A stretch of 64,000 bases of DNA from JANRLT01 sp041736895 (GTDB taxonomy: Bacteria; Planctomycetota; Planctomycetia; Pirellulales; JALHPA01): assembly GCA_041736895.1 (NCBI GenBank), contig JBGSSS010000005.1:4083-68082 (forward strand), in the 5' to 3' direction. A model generated the notes under the pieces. That model was not told the origin of the DNA and did no database searches. It saw only the letters and a program-made list of their open reading frames with translations. The first letter of the stretch is position 1. Every line of letters starts with the position of its first letter. Shown one piece after another: positions 43,888 through 50,509 of this stretch. The position numbers were made by a program, and so were the translations under genes.

Positions 43888-44712
43888 ATGACGAAATCCA
43901 CACCGCTGCAATCAAACTGGTACGACCTGCCGAAGTTTTACGATCTGAGTGTGGCCGATGAGACGGCCGGGGAGTTGGCGTTTGTGCAAGGGGCCGCTGC
44001 CAAGTTTCTGGATCAACAGCCCGCCGATCGACCGATACGCGTGGTCGAACCGGCGTGCGGAACGGGACGTTTGACCGAAGCACTTGCAAGGCGTGGGTTT
44101 CAAGTCACGGCGTTCGATTTGAATCCGACGATGGTCGAATTTACGAAGCAACGAATTGCTAAGCAGCAAGCCCGTGGGTCGCGTGCGGCGATTACAACAC
44201 CCACCGTTTTTGCGGCCGACATGGCGCGCTTCACGATTCCGCAGCCGGCGGACATCGGCGTTTGCTTGCTCGACAGTTTTCGCCACTTGCTCAGCGAGGA
44301 CGATGCGCAAGCGCATTTGCAGTGCATGGCCCGCGCGGTGCGGCCGGGTGGCATCTATCTGCTAGGGCTGCATCTCCTGCCGCCGGATGCCGATTTGGAA
44401 TGCACTGAGCGCTGGACAAATCAATCCGGCAAGACGCACATCACGACAACGCTGCGGGTGATGAGCAGTTCCCGAAAGACGCGTTTAGAGCAGATCCGCA
44501 TTAGTCTCTTGGTCCGCGATGGAAAGCGCGTCGCGCGCTACCGCGATGAATTCCCGCTCCGTATGTACACCGCGGCGCAGCTCAAATCGCTCGTGGCAAG
44601 CGTGCCGGAATGGAGTCTCACGGCGGTGTACGATTACTGGTACGAGCTAGAGGAACCGCTGAAATTGACCAACGAGTTGTCGGACACGGTGCTGGTGTTG
44701 CGAAGAACGTAG
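43888..44712 (+). CDS. class I SAM-dependent methyltransferase
   Basis: 274 residues. The SAM-binding motif I is RVVEPACGTGRLTEALARRG, followed by VTAFDLNPTMVEF (motif with the acidic residue that contacts SAM ribose) and LDSFRHL and RAVRPGGIYLLG (motif III). The initial WYDLPKFYDLSVADETAGEL is common in a widespread small-molecule methyltransferase group (methyltransferase type 11/25-like). Substrate unknown. Its TAG stop is formed with the first bases of the repeat element at 44709. Lies 45 bases after queC on the same strand but functional linkage is not evident. Confidence 0.88.
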   Translation: MTKSTPLQSNWYDLPKFYDLSVADETAGELAFVQGAAAKFLDQQPADRPIRVVEPACGTGRLTEALARRGFQVTAFDLNPTMVEFTKQRIAKQQARGSRAAITTPTVFAADMARFTIPQPADIGVCLLDSFRHLLSEDDAQAHLQCMARAVRPGGIYLLGLHLLPPDADLECTERWTNQSGKTHITTTLRVMSSSRKTRLEQIRISLLVRDGKRVARYRDEFPLRMYTAAQLKSLVASVPEWSLTAVYDYWYELEEPLKLTNELSDTVLVLRRT

Positions 44713-44837
44713 GCCCGGCTGTGCCGGGCGAACGCAAGACGCTGCCAATAGCTTCAATCCCGCAGACCAAGCGGCTTGGTCCGCAGAGAGCCTTTGACTT
44801 AGAATGTCTGCTCTTTGTGCGGCAGAGCCGCACCTAC
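44709..44837 (+). repeat. 129-bp paired-palindrome element, family 1 copy C
   Basis: GTAGGCCCGGCTGTGCCGGG at the left, GTGCGGCAGAGCCGCACCTAC at the right, ACCAAGCGGCTTGGT in the middle. It fills exactly the gap between two convergent genes: the methyltransferase TAG (44710-44712) and the opposing transpeptidase TAG (44837-44839) both use the element's terminal bases. Confidence 0.92.
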
Positions 44838-46102
44838 TAGCGCCGAAACTTGACTTGCGAGCCTTCGCTCAGGATATCATGAATGTCTTCGGCGTCCTTG
44901 GCGGACAAGCGAACGCTGCCGCGCGGGTCGCTCGGCGGAACTTGCGCGCCGTGGCCGTGGATCATCATCTTGTCGCTCAATAGAAGTGCGAAATTGCCGA
45001 TCGGATTGTTCGGGTCGCCGCTGCCGAAACTTTGATTTAGCTGGCTGTTGTTGTACGTCGGATTCATCGCGCGTTTTTGCACGACATAATCCGCCGGGGT
45101 GTATTGAGACTCGCTTCCGAGCATCACGATGTCAAACGTGCCGGCGAATTGATCTTTCAAGAAGAGCGTCAGCTTGTTCTTTTTGAGATCGACGTCGGCG
45201 CGGAACGGGCCGGGAACCACCTTGAGGAACTGGCCCACGGGCAATTGCTTGGGATCGGTCAAGCCATTGATCTTGGCCAGCATCTCCCACGGCACGTTGT
45301 ACCGCTTGGCAATGACATCCAGCGTCTCGCCGGGGTCGATGCGATGCGGGCTGACGAGGTGATACTTGGTCGAGTAGATGACCACGCCGGCGAGCTGGTT
45401 GAGCAAGTCGTTGACCTGTTGCTGCTCGCTCGCGCTCATCGACTGATCGTCGTAAATCCGAGTGAGGCGAGTCAGGGCTTCGCTGAGTTTATTCTCGGCG
45501 ATCAGTTGCTGAGTTTCCTTCATCACTGGACCAAACGGCGAGAGCGCAGCTTGGTTCACGTCGCTGCCCGTTGTCGTAAAGCCAGCCAACGGCGTGGCCC
45601 CGGCGGGTAAGTTCGTCGCGGCTGGCGTTGCATTCGCCGGCGCGTTCAAACCCGACATTGCTGGCGGAGCTAGATCGCCTGGCTTAGGCAGCCCGGCCAA
45701 CGGCGGCAGCAGCGCGCTGCCGGGATTATCGCCCGCTGGCGGCGCATCGAGTTTCAAATCATTGCCGCTCGCTGCCGGCTTCAATGGTTCGCCAAATCCA
45801 ATTGTAGCCGGTGGCGTCGTTGCCGAAGGCCCGGAAGACGATCCCATCGACAACGGACTATTCACGATATTGTCCCGCCGCGGTTCGCGCGGCGAAAGCG
45901 TCGTCGGCGCAGGACTCGCCGGCGTCGCCGCAAAATTCGGCACCGTGCTCTTCGTATCGAGCGCAGGTACCGCGATCGCCGGGATCGACGCATCGACCCC
46001 GAGCGGAACCTGTTGCGGGTTCTTGAGGTGCAAGGTCCGATAGACGCCGTAACCGACGCCGACCAACACCAAGAGCATGAAAAACGACTTGAGCGAATTC
46101 AC
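44837..46102 (-). CDS. LysM and YkuD (L,D-transpeptidase-like) protein with Ser for Cys
   Basis: 421 residues from a GTG at 46102 that has a strong AGGAGG site; no ATG fits. A membrane anchor (FFMLLVLVGVGYGVY) is followed by a Pro/Ala/Thr-rich linker, a helical part, a LysM domain (SPHRIDPGETLDVIAKRYNV, then INGL and VGQFLKVVPG) that binds peptidoglycan, and a YkuD domain. In YkuD enzymes the ending is SHGCIRM with a catalytic Cys; here it is PRGSVRLS, with Ser396 at the Cys place and Arg for His, though MIHGHG is kept. It may be a binding protein or use another nucleophile. Confidence 0.9.
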   Translation of the reverse strand: MNSLKSFFMLLVLVGVGYGVYRTLHLKNPQQVPLGVDASIPAIAVPALDTKSTVPNFAATPASPAPTTLSPREPRRDNIVNSPLSMGSSSGPSATTPPATIGFGEPLKPAASGNDLKLDAPPAGDNPGSALLPPLAGLPKPGDLAPPAMSGLNAPANATPAATNLPAGATPLAGFTTTGSDVNQAALSPFGPVMKETQQLIAENKLSEALTRLTRIYDDQSMSASEQQQVNDLLNQLAGVVIYSTKYHLVSPHRIDPGETLDVIAKRYNVPWEMLAKINGLTDPKQLPVGQFLKVVPGPFRADVDLKKNKLTLFLKDQFAGTFDIVMLGSESQYTPADYVVQKRAMNPTYNNSQLNQSFGSGDPNNPIGNFALLLSDKMMIHGHGAQVPPSDPRGSVRLSAKDAEDIHDILSEGSQVKFRR

Positions 46103-46411
46103 GACGATCCTCCTTGATCGCGTGGAGTTCCGAAAATCAAAACCGCGTTGGCCCTGAAAGATGCTGCTGCCATCATGGCGCAACGCTCCCTCGTGGCAAA
46201 CGTCGCGGAATAGTAGCGAGCGAAGGATTTTCGAGAAAGAGCAATTCAGCACTCCTTTCACAACGCCCGTTTAGCGGCGACTCGAAGAGGAGCGTTCTCC
46301 GCAATCCGGGCTATTGCCGCCAGCACGGCTTGCCTATAATCGGACACAGTATTTATTCAATACAGCAAGATGCTTGCCGGTTGGTTGTTCGTTTCATTGA
46401 TGAGTCTGCCC
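46103..46411. promoter_or_regulatory. divergent promoter region with 30-bp repeat
   Basis: 309 bases between the divergent transpeptidase-like and response regulator genes. Contains the inverted copy 3 of the 30-bp repeat at 46268-46296. No clear gene; promoter boxes not called. Confidence 0.4.
46268..46296. repeat. 30-bp dispersed repeat, copy 3 (inverted)
   Basis: CGTTTAGCGGCGACTCGAAG then AGGAGCGTT, complementary to 37001-37030 over 29 bases. Here it lies at gene 5' ends, unlike the other two copies. Confidence 0.9.
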
Positions 46412-46927
46412 ATGGCTGCTAGCAAAAAATCTTCCGCTACTCCTCCGCCGAAAGCCGCGGCCCCAACCGCAAAATCGTCGGGCCCGCGCAAGAGCCGAAT
46501 CTTGATCGCCGACGATAATGCGCCGAATTGCGAATTGCTCGAGGCGTTCCTGGCCGATGTCGATTGCGACATCGAGATGGCCGTCGATGGCCGCGACACG
46601 CTCGACAAGGTCGCCTCGTTCCAGCCGGACTTGATCCTGCTGGATGTGATGATGCCCAAGCTCAGCGGGTTCGAGGTTTGCAAGGAACTCAAATCCAACG
46701 CCGCGACGCGCGGGATCATGATCCTGATGGTGACCGCGCTGAATGAACTGGGCGATATCGAACGGGCGGTCGATTGCGGGACGGACGATTTCCTCAGCAA
46801 GCCGGTCAACAAGATCGAACTCGTCAAGCGCGTCGAGAACATGCTCAAGCTGCACCACGTCAGCGACGAGAACGAACGTCTAAGGAAGTACATTCAAGAA
46901 ATGGAAGACGACTCGGGCCCGACATAA
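46412..46927 (+). CDS. single-domain response regulator
   Basis: 171 residues from the ATG at 46412. A Lys/Pro/Ala-rich leader of about 30 residues precedes a receiver domain: RILIADDNAPNCELLEAFLA, phosphate-accepting Asp in LILLDVMMPKLSGFEV, Thr in LMVTAL and Lys in FLSKPVN. The C-terminal LKLHHVSDENERLRKYIQEM is a short helix, perhaps a coiled coil, not an output domain. It would pass phosphate or act by protein contact; no kinase gene is adjacent. The basic N-terminal tail is unusual for a stand-alone receiver. Confidence 0.92.
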   Translation: MAASKKSSATPPPKAAAPTAKSSGPRKSRILIADDNAPNCELLEAFLADVDCDIEMAVDGRDTLDKVASFQPDLILLDVMMPKLSGFEVCKELKSNAATRGIMILMVTALNELGDIERAVDCGTDDFLSKPVNKIELVKRVENMLKLHHVSDENERLRKYIQEMEDDSGPT

Positions 46928-46945
46928 GCGGATGCTCATCATAGT

Positions 46946-46972
46946 CAAAGCCCAGGGGGTCACCCCCTGGGA
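46946..46972. repeat. hairpin repeat family 2, copy 5
   Basis: CAAAGCCCAGGGGGTCACCC then CCTGGGA, between the response regulator and the gene at 47005. Confidence 0.8.
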
Positions 46973-47004
46973 TCTGCGGCATTGCTCTTAACCAAGGCAG
47001 ACGA

Positions 47005-47724
47005 ATGGAATCGTCGCTGCATCGCGAATTGAAACGCATCTATGCCGGCGAGGCCGCGCGCACCGAAGTTCGCCTCGGCCGCTACATCATCGACGCGATC
47101 ATCTGCGACGAACATGGCTGCGACATCCTCATCGAGGTTCAGCACGGCCCGCTGACGGCGATTCGGGATAAGATCAAGGTCTTGCTCGAAAAACACCCGC
47201 TCCGCGTTGTCAAACCGCTGATCGCCAAGAAGCATCTTTACAAACGGGCACGCAAGAACGGCAAGAAGCTCGAAAAACGCGTCAGCCCCAAGCGGATGAC
47301 ACTGCTGCATATCTTCGAAGAGCTCGTCCACATGACGCGAATCTTTCCGCATCCGAACCTGACGCTCGAAGTGCCGCTCGTCGAGATCGCCGAATATCGC
47401 CGGCCGGGTCACGGCAAACGCCGCTGGCGGCGCGATGGCGATCATGTGGTCGAGGATCAGAAACTAGTTGAGATTCACGACACCTGCGATTTGCGCACAC
47501 TGGCCGATCTCCGCGGGCTGATTGAGACGGAGGACCGCTGCCTGCCCGCGGAGTTTACGACCCGGGAATTGGCCGAGCAATGCAACGTTTCTCGTTCGTT
47601 AGCGCAGCAGATCGCGTATGTGTTGCGACAGTGCGGCGCGACGGTCGTGTTGGGCAAACAGAAGCGCGCGTGGCTCTATGCGTGGGCACCGGCGAGTGAA
47701 GCGAAGCAGCGGCTGGCGTCGTAG
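47005..47724 (+). CDS. putative nuclease-fold protein with winged-helix tail
   Basis: 239 residues, no named family with certainty. N-terminal MESSLHRELKRIYAGEAART, then RLGRYIIDAIICDEHGCDIL IEVQ: a Glu/Asp ... Asp ... Glu-x-Gln pattern like the core of PD-(D/E)XK nucleases. A basic middle (YKRARKNGKKLEKRVSPKR) follows, then a C-terminal helix-turn-helix (TTRELAEQCNVSRSLAQQIA, YVLRQCGAT). So a DNA- or RNA-binding nuclease-like protein is plausible. It has no operon partner. The stop codon directly meets the paired-palindrome element at 47725. Confidence 0.75.
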   Translation: MESSLHRELKRIYAGEAARTEVRLGRYIIDAIICDEHGCDILIEVQHGPLTAIRDKIKVLLEKHPLRVVKPLIAKKHLYKRARKNGKKLEKRVSPKRMTLLHIFEELVHMTRIFPHPNLTLEVPLVEIAEYRRPGHGKRRWRRDGDHVVEDQKLVEIHDTCDLRTLADLRGLIETEDRCLPAEFTTRELAEQCNVSRSLAQQIAYVLRQCGATVVLGKQKRAWLYAWAPASEAKQRLAS

Positions 47725-47989
47725 AGTAGCCAACTCGCCGCGGCGAGTTGGAAACAATCGACGTTCCATCTCAGAACTCGATGATGCTTCCAAGCGGCAT
47801 CCAAAGTGGCCTTCTCACGCCGTGAGAAGGATTCGCCCGAGTCCGATTCTGGGCAGACGATTCCTGTCGTAGCGGCGTTATTTTCTGCTCGCGGGGCGAG
47901 CAGGCCAATTTGAATGCCGCCGTGCTGAATCGGAGCATGTTGGAATAGAATGTCCAACGGATTCCAACTTGCAGAGCAAGTTGGCTACT
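47725..47989. repeat. 265-bp paired-palindrome element filling a gene gap
   Basis: Left end AGTAGCCAACTCGCCGCGGC then GAGTTGG, right end CCAACTTGCAGAGCAAGTTG then GCTACT; each is a palindrome and they are mutually inverted. Another hairpin (CCTTCTCACGCCGTGAGAAGG) lies inside. It spans exactly from the base after the 47724 stop to the base before the P-II stop at 47990. Confidence 0.85.
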
Positions 47990-48340
47990 CTAAAACTCGA
48001 TCACGCGTACGCCCGGCACGCTTTCTTGCACAAAAATCTTGCCATCGCCCATCCGGCCCGTGCGGGCGACATCGACCATTTGCCGCATGACACTCTCAAC
48101 GTGCTCGGCGGCGATCCAGACGTGGATCTCGACCTTGGGCAGAAACGCCATCGAGAAGTCCGACTCGCTGTACTGGTCGAGGTAACTCTTCTGCCGGCCG
48201 AAGCCCTTCACCTCGACGACCGAGACAGCTTCGAGTGGCGCACGTTTAATCGCGTCGAGCACCTTCTCCGCCAGATACGGCTTGACGATCGCCGTGACTT
48301 GCTTGATGCCGTGTGTCGTGTTGCCCGTTGGGGAGTTCAT
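47990..48340 (-). CDS. P-II-like nitrogen regulatory protein
   Basis: 116 residues. The family is clear: KQVTAIVKPYLAEKVLDAI, VVEVKGFGRQK, FLPKVEIHVWI and RTGRMGDGKIFVQE. P-II proteins bind ATP/ADP and 2-oxoglutarate and steer nitrogen enzymes and transporters. The T-loop reads SYLDQYSESDFSMAF with the same length as in GlnB, and the position of the uridylylated Tyr51 is Phe62, so that modification is not possible. The C-terminus stops soon after the IFVQE strand. No amtB or glnA is adjacent. An alternative is a P-II-like protein for carbon or metal sensing. Confidence 0.9.
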   Translation of the reverse strand: MNSPTGNTTHGIKQVTAIVKPYLAEKVLDAIKRAPLEAVSVVEVKGFGRQKSYLDQYSESDFSMAFLPKVEIHVWIAAEHVESVMRQMVDVARTGRMGDGKIFVQESVPGVRVIEF

Positions 48341-48464
48341 GGATCACTCCGCGCACAGCCGGGGATTCACATCCCCGGCTCAGAGATTAATAGCCCGCAG
48401 TGTAAGCAAGGGAGTGAGTCGAGATCTTCCTTGCTTACGCTGCGGGCTGCTATCGTTTAACTGC

Positions 48465-48851
48465 TTAACTGAAGAACGACTCGCCGAAGAGCTCAAGTGG
48501 CGGACGCGTTTCTACCGTCATGTCGCCCATCACTGTCACCTTGCACGCGAGCCGCATCGTGTCTTCGTTGCCGATGTAAGAAAACAGCGCTGGAGACAGC
48601 GGGTTGTACTTGAGCGTGAACTTCTCGACCATGCCCATCGGCTCGGCGTTGTCGATGCCCTTGGTGATTTTCACCTTGCAGGTGCCGCAGTGTCCAAACC
48701 CATGACAATTCACGACCTTGTTGATGCCAGCCCCAAATCCATTGATCCCGTCATAGAGATTAATCCCGGCGGCGAGGGCTTCCTTACGAAGGTTCGCCCC
48801 TTCGGCGACTTGAATTTCCTTTTTTTCGTTGACGAACGTGATCGTTGGCAT
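48465..48851 (-). CDS. 2Fe-2S ferredoxin
   Basis: 128 residues. The cluster Cys are in NCHGFGHCGTCKV (C-x5-C-x2-C) and LACKVTV (fourth Cys), the plant/adrenodoxin-type arrangement. MPTITFVNEKKEIQVAEGAN is the normal beta-grasp start. It transfers one electron in the cytoplasm. Lies upstream of the P-II gene on the same strand with a 124-base gap containing the TTGCTTACGCTGCGGGC word repeat, so operon linkage is uncertain. Confidence 0.93.
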   Translation of the reverse strand: MPTITFVNEKKEIQVAEGANLRKEALAAGINLYDGINGFGAGINKVVNCHGFGHCGTCKVKITKGIDNAEPMGMVEKFTLKYNPLSPALFSYIGNEDTMRLACKVTVMGDMTVETRPPLELFGESFFS

Positions 48852-48946
48852 GGTCGAGGGGACAAGGTCAAGTGACGAGGTGAAAGACGGTTAACCCTGC
48901 TATCGTACCCGGGTTTTTGGAGAAATTCCAGAGATGAATTGGCGTT

Positions 48947-49210
48947 TTAACCACGCTTCCAAATCATGATAACCTTCACGATACAATCGTCAGGATACAC
49001 GTCATAGACGACACCAAGCGGCGATTGAAAGAGAAAATAACGATTCCCGTAAACGGACTCGATTCGCTGAGGATCGATTTTCAATAAGCGTTCAATTTCA
49101 TTGGCGGCATCGGTAAAATACTTTCGTTCCAGGGAATCAGGCACCGTTTGCAGGTATAGTTCAGCAAGTCGCCGTTTTGCGCTTGGCGTGAAGACCACGG
49201 TAAATTTCAT
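48947..49210 (-). CDS. ParE/RelE-type toxin, module 1
   Basis: 87 residues. MKFTVVFTPSAKRRLAELYL then the Arg-rich core (KIDPQRIESVYGNRYFLFQS) and VYDVYPDDCIVKVIMIWKRG are typical of RelE/ParE superfamily toxins, small proteins that block translation or gyrase. Overlaps the antitoxin gene by four bases (ATGA). The C-terminal catalytic-looking VIMIWKR matches that of module 3 (VIGIWKS), so the two are related. Confidence 0.85.
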   Translation of the reverse strand: MKFTVVFTPSAKRRLAELYLQTVPDSLERKYFTDAANEIERLLKIDPQRIESVYGNRYFLFQSPLGVVYDVYPDDCIVKVIMIWKRG

Positions 49211-49473
49211 GCGCCATATTTCTCCACGAGTTCCTTCATGATCTCGGACAATGTTTGGTCACCTTCTTCTTTGTCACATTCCGCAAGAAGCTCCGGCGTG
49301 ATCCAATCCGGAATCATCGTCGGTGCAGGCACAAAAGTGCCTAACACAAACCCGTTTTGATTGCAGATCGCTGTTGGTTGCGAGGCGTTGGCGAAGCTGG
49401 GCTCGAGTTGCGACCCAATCGTGATCGGTTGCGGGACATTACTGCCCGGCAAAATTGGGCTGATAGGGTTCAT
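49207..49473 (-). CDS. putative antitoxin, module 1
   Basis: 88 residues from ATG 49473; the longer open frame upstream belongs to the broken toxin of module 2. It shares a pattern with the module 2 antitoxin: ICNQNGFVLGTFVPAP then WITPELLAE and an acidic helix LSEIMKELVEKYG. I do not recognise a named family (it lacks an evident DNA-binding motif; the N-terminal beta segment could provide one). The function rests on the four-base overlap with the toxin gene and on the paralogues next door. Confidence 0.75.
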   Translation of the reverse strand: MNPISPILPGSNVPQPITIGSQLEPSFANASQPTAICNQNGFVLGTFVPAPTMIPDWITPELLAECDKEEGDQTLSEIMKELVEKYGA

Positions 49474-49711
49474 CGATGAATCCTTTAGGAAACTGCCCGC
49501 TGAATTGAATAACGATGATTCTATCGTAAACCGTGCGAAAGAATTGGTCAATTTTCCGTCCATAATCCGCTGGTTTGTTTCGTAGTTCCGCGTCAATCTG
49601 GTTCGCGGCTCAGCTAAATGCTTTGATCGTTTCCGTATCGGCGGGAAGCTGCAAATACAATTCCGCCAATTCGCTCTCCGCATCCGGAAGCCATGCGACG
49701 GTAAAGATCAT
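49474..49711 (-). pseudogene. broken ParE/RelE-type toxin, module 2
   Basis: Starts as MIFTVAWLPDAESELAELYL, overlapping the antitoxin gene by four bases exactly as in modules 1 and 3, but a TGA stop at 49610-49612 follows residue 33 (IKAFS). The same frame then runs on with toxin-like AANQIDAELRNKPADYGRKI and TVYDRIIVIQFS. So a nonsense change, not a frameshift, has disabled the toxin; the 3' end has also diverged before the module 1 antitoxin. Confidence 0.8.
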
Positions 49712-49974
49712 TTTGCCCTCTGGGCTTCCAAGTCACGCAAGATATCAGTTAATGGCCGACCGCCTCCCTCCGCCTCGCGTTTCGCAAGCAACTCGGGCGT
49801 CACCCAACTCGGAGTCTTCGCCGGCGCGGGAACAAACGTCCCCAACACCATACCGCGTTCATCGCAGACGGGTGTTGGGATCGCGGCGCTCAAGAAACTC
49901 GCACTCGTTTCACCGAGAACGGTGATTGGCCGTGCAACTCCGGGACCGAAGGTGTGCTGACTGAAAGGAACCAT
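49708..49974 (-). CDS. orphaned antitoxin, module 2
   Basis: 88 residues, paralogous to the antitoxin at 49207-49473: both are the same length and share VLGTFVPAP, the following SWVTPELLA and a charged C-terminal helix (LTDILRDLEAQRAK). Its toxin is interrupted, so it may persist as an anti-addiction antitoxin able to neutralise related toxins, or be on its way out. Confidence 0.7.
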   Translation of the reverse strand: MVPFSQHTFGPGVARPITVLGETSASFLSAAIPTPVCDERGMVLGTFVPAPAKTPSWVTPELLAKREAEGGGRPLTDILRDLEAQRAK

Positions 49975-50106
49975 GATTCAATTTCCGAAAAAACGACTCT
50001 AGGAATACTTCTAATGTTCATCCTAAGTCGAAACAGCCAAGCGGTCAATTTTTTCTCTCGCGAGGGCGAACCGAAACAGAATTCGCGTGTCTCGAATCGC
50101 TGCCGC

Positions 50107-50415
50107 ATGAATATTTTGCCTCAGGGCAAGACACGTCGGCGATTCAGTTCACTTCTTCGAGCAAGGCACGGTGTCCCATGCAACCGCACGACTTCCAACA
50201 CGGCATCGACGATCAACACTCCTTTCAACCCGCCGCATTTTGAACGGCTCAGCAAACGCCGCCGCGGGTATCCTTCGGAGACCAAGGTGAAACGCGGCCG
50301 CCGCATCGTACACGGCGATAAAGAGCTACACGAAAAACTCGGCCGGCGCGATCTCTGCCCCTGCGGCAGCGGCAAGCTTTTCAAGAAGTGCTGCCTGCAT
50401 AGCGACCGCTTTTGA
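50107..50415 (+). CDS. SEC-C motif protein
   Basis: 102 residues from ATG 50107. The C-terminus carries the SEC-C zinc motif DLCPCGSGKLFKKCCLHSDRF in which CPCGSGK...KKCC binds zinc; the preceding KRGRRIVHGDKELHEKLGRR is the conserved approach in small planctomycete members. SEC-C was first described at the end of SecA, where it helps bind SecB and ribosomes; in small proteins the role is unknown. The N-terminal half is basic and weakly conserved in look, so the exact start is uncertain. Confidence 0.75.
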   Translation: MNILPQGKTRRRFSSLLRARHGVPCNRTTSNTASTINTPFNPPHFERLSKRRRGYPSETKVKRGRRIVHGDKELHEKLGRRDLCPCGSGKLFKKCCLHSDRF

Positions 50416-50458
50416 CGGCATCAATCGCGATGAATACTTTTAGAGAGTAAAGATATTA

Positions 50459-50484
50459 GCCCTCGCAGCATGTGCTGCGAGGGC
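50459..50484. terminator. palindromic terminator between convergent genes
   Basis: GCCCTCGCAGCA / TGCTGCGAGGGC, 12-bp perfect arms with almost no loop. It lies between the SEC-C gene and the opposing oxidoreductase gene; weak T content on both sides. Confidence 0.6.
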
Positions 50485-50509
50485 TTCCTCAAAGCTTTCC
50501 AATTCCCTC

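Noticed and set aside
48340..48465. Nitrogen-fixation or ammonium-transport operon around the P-II gene
   Set aside because: Only a ferredoxin is adjacent; no amtB, glnA or nif gene is present.
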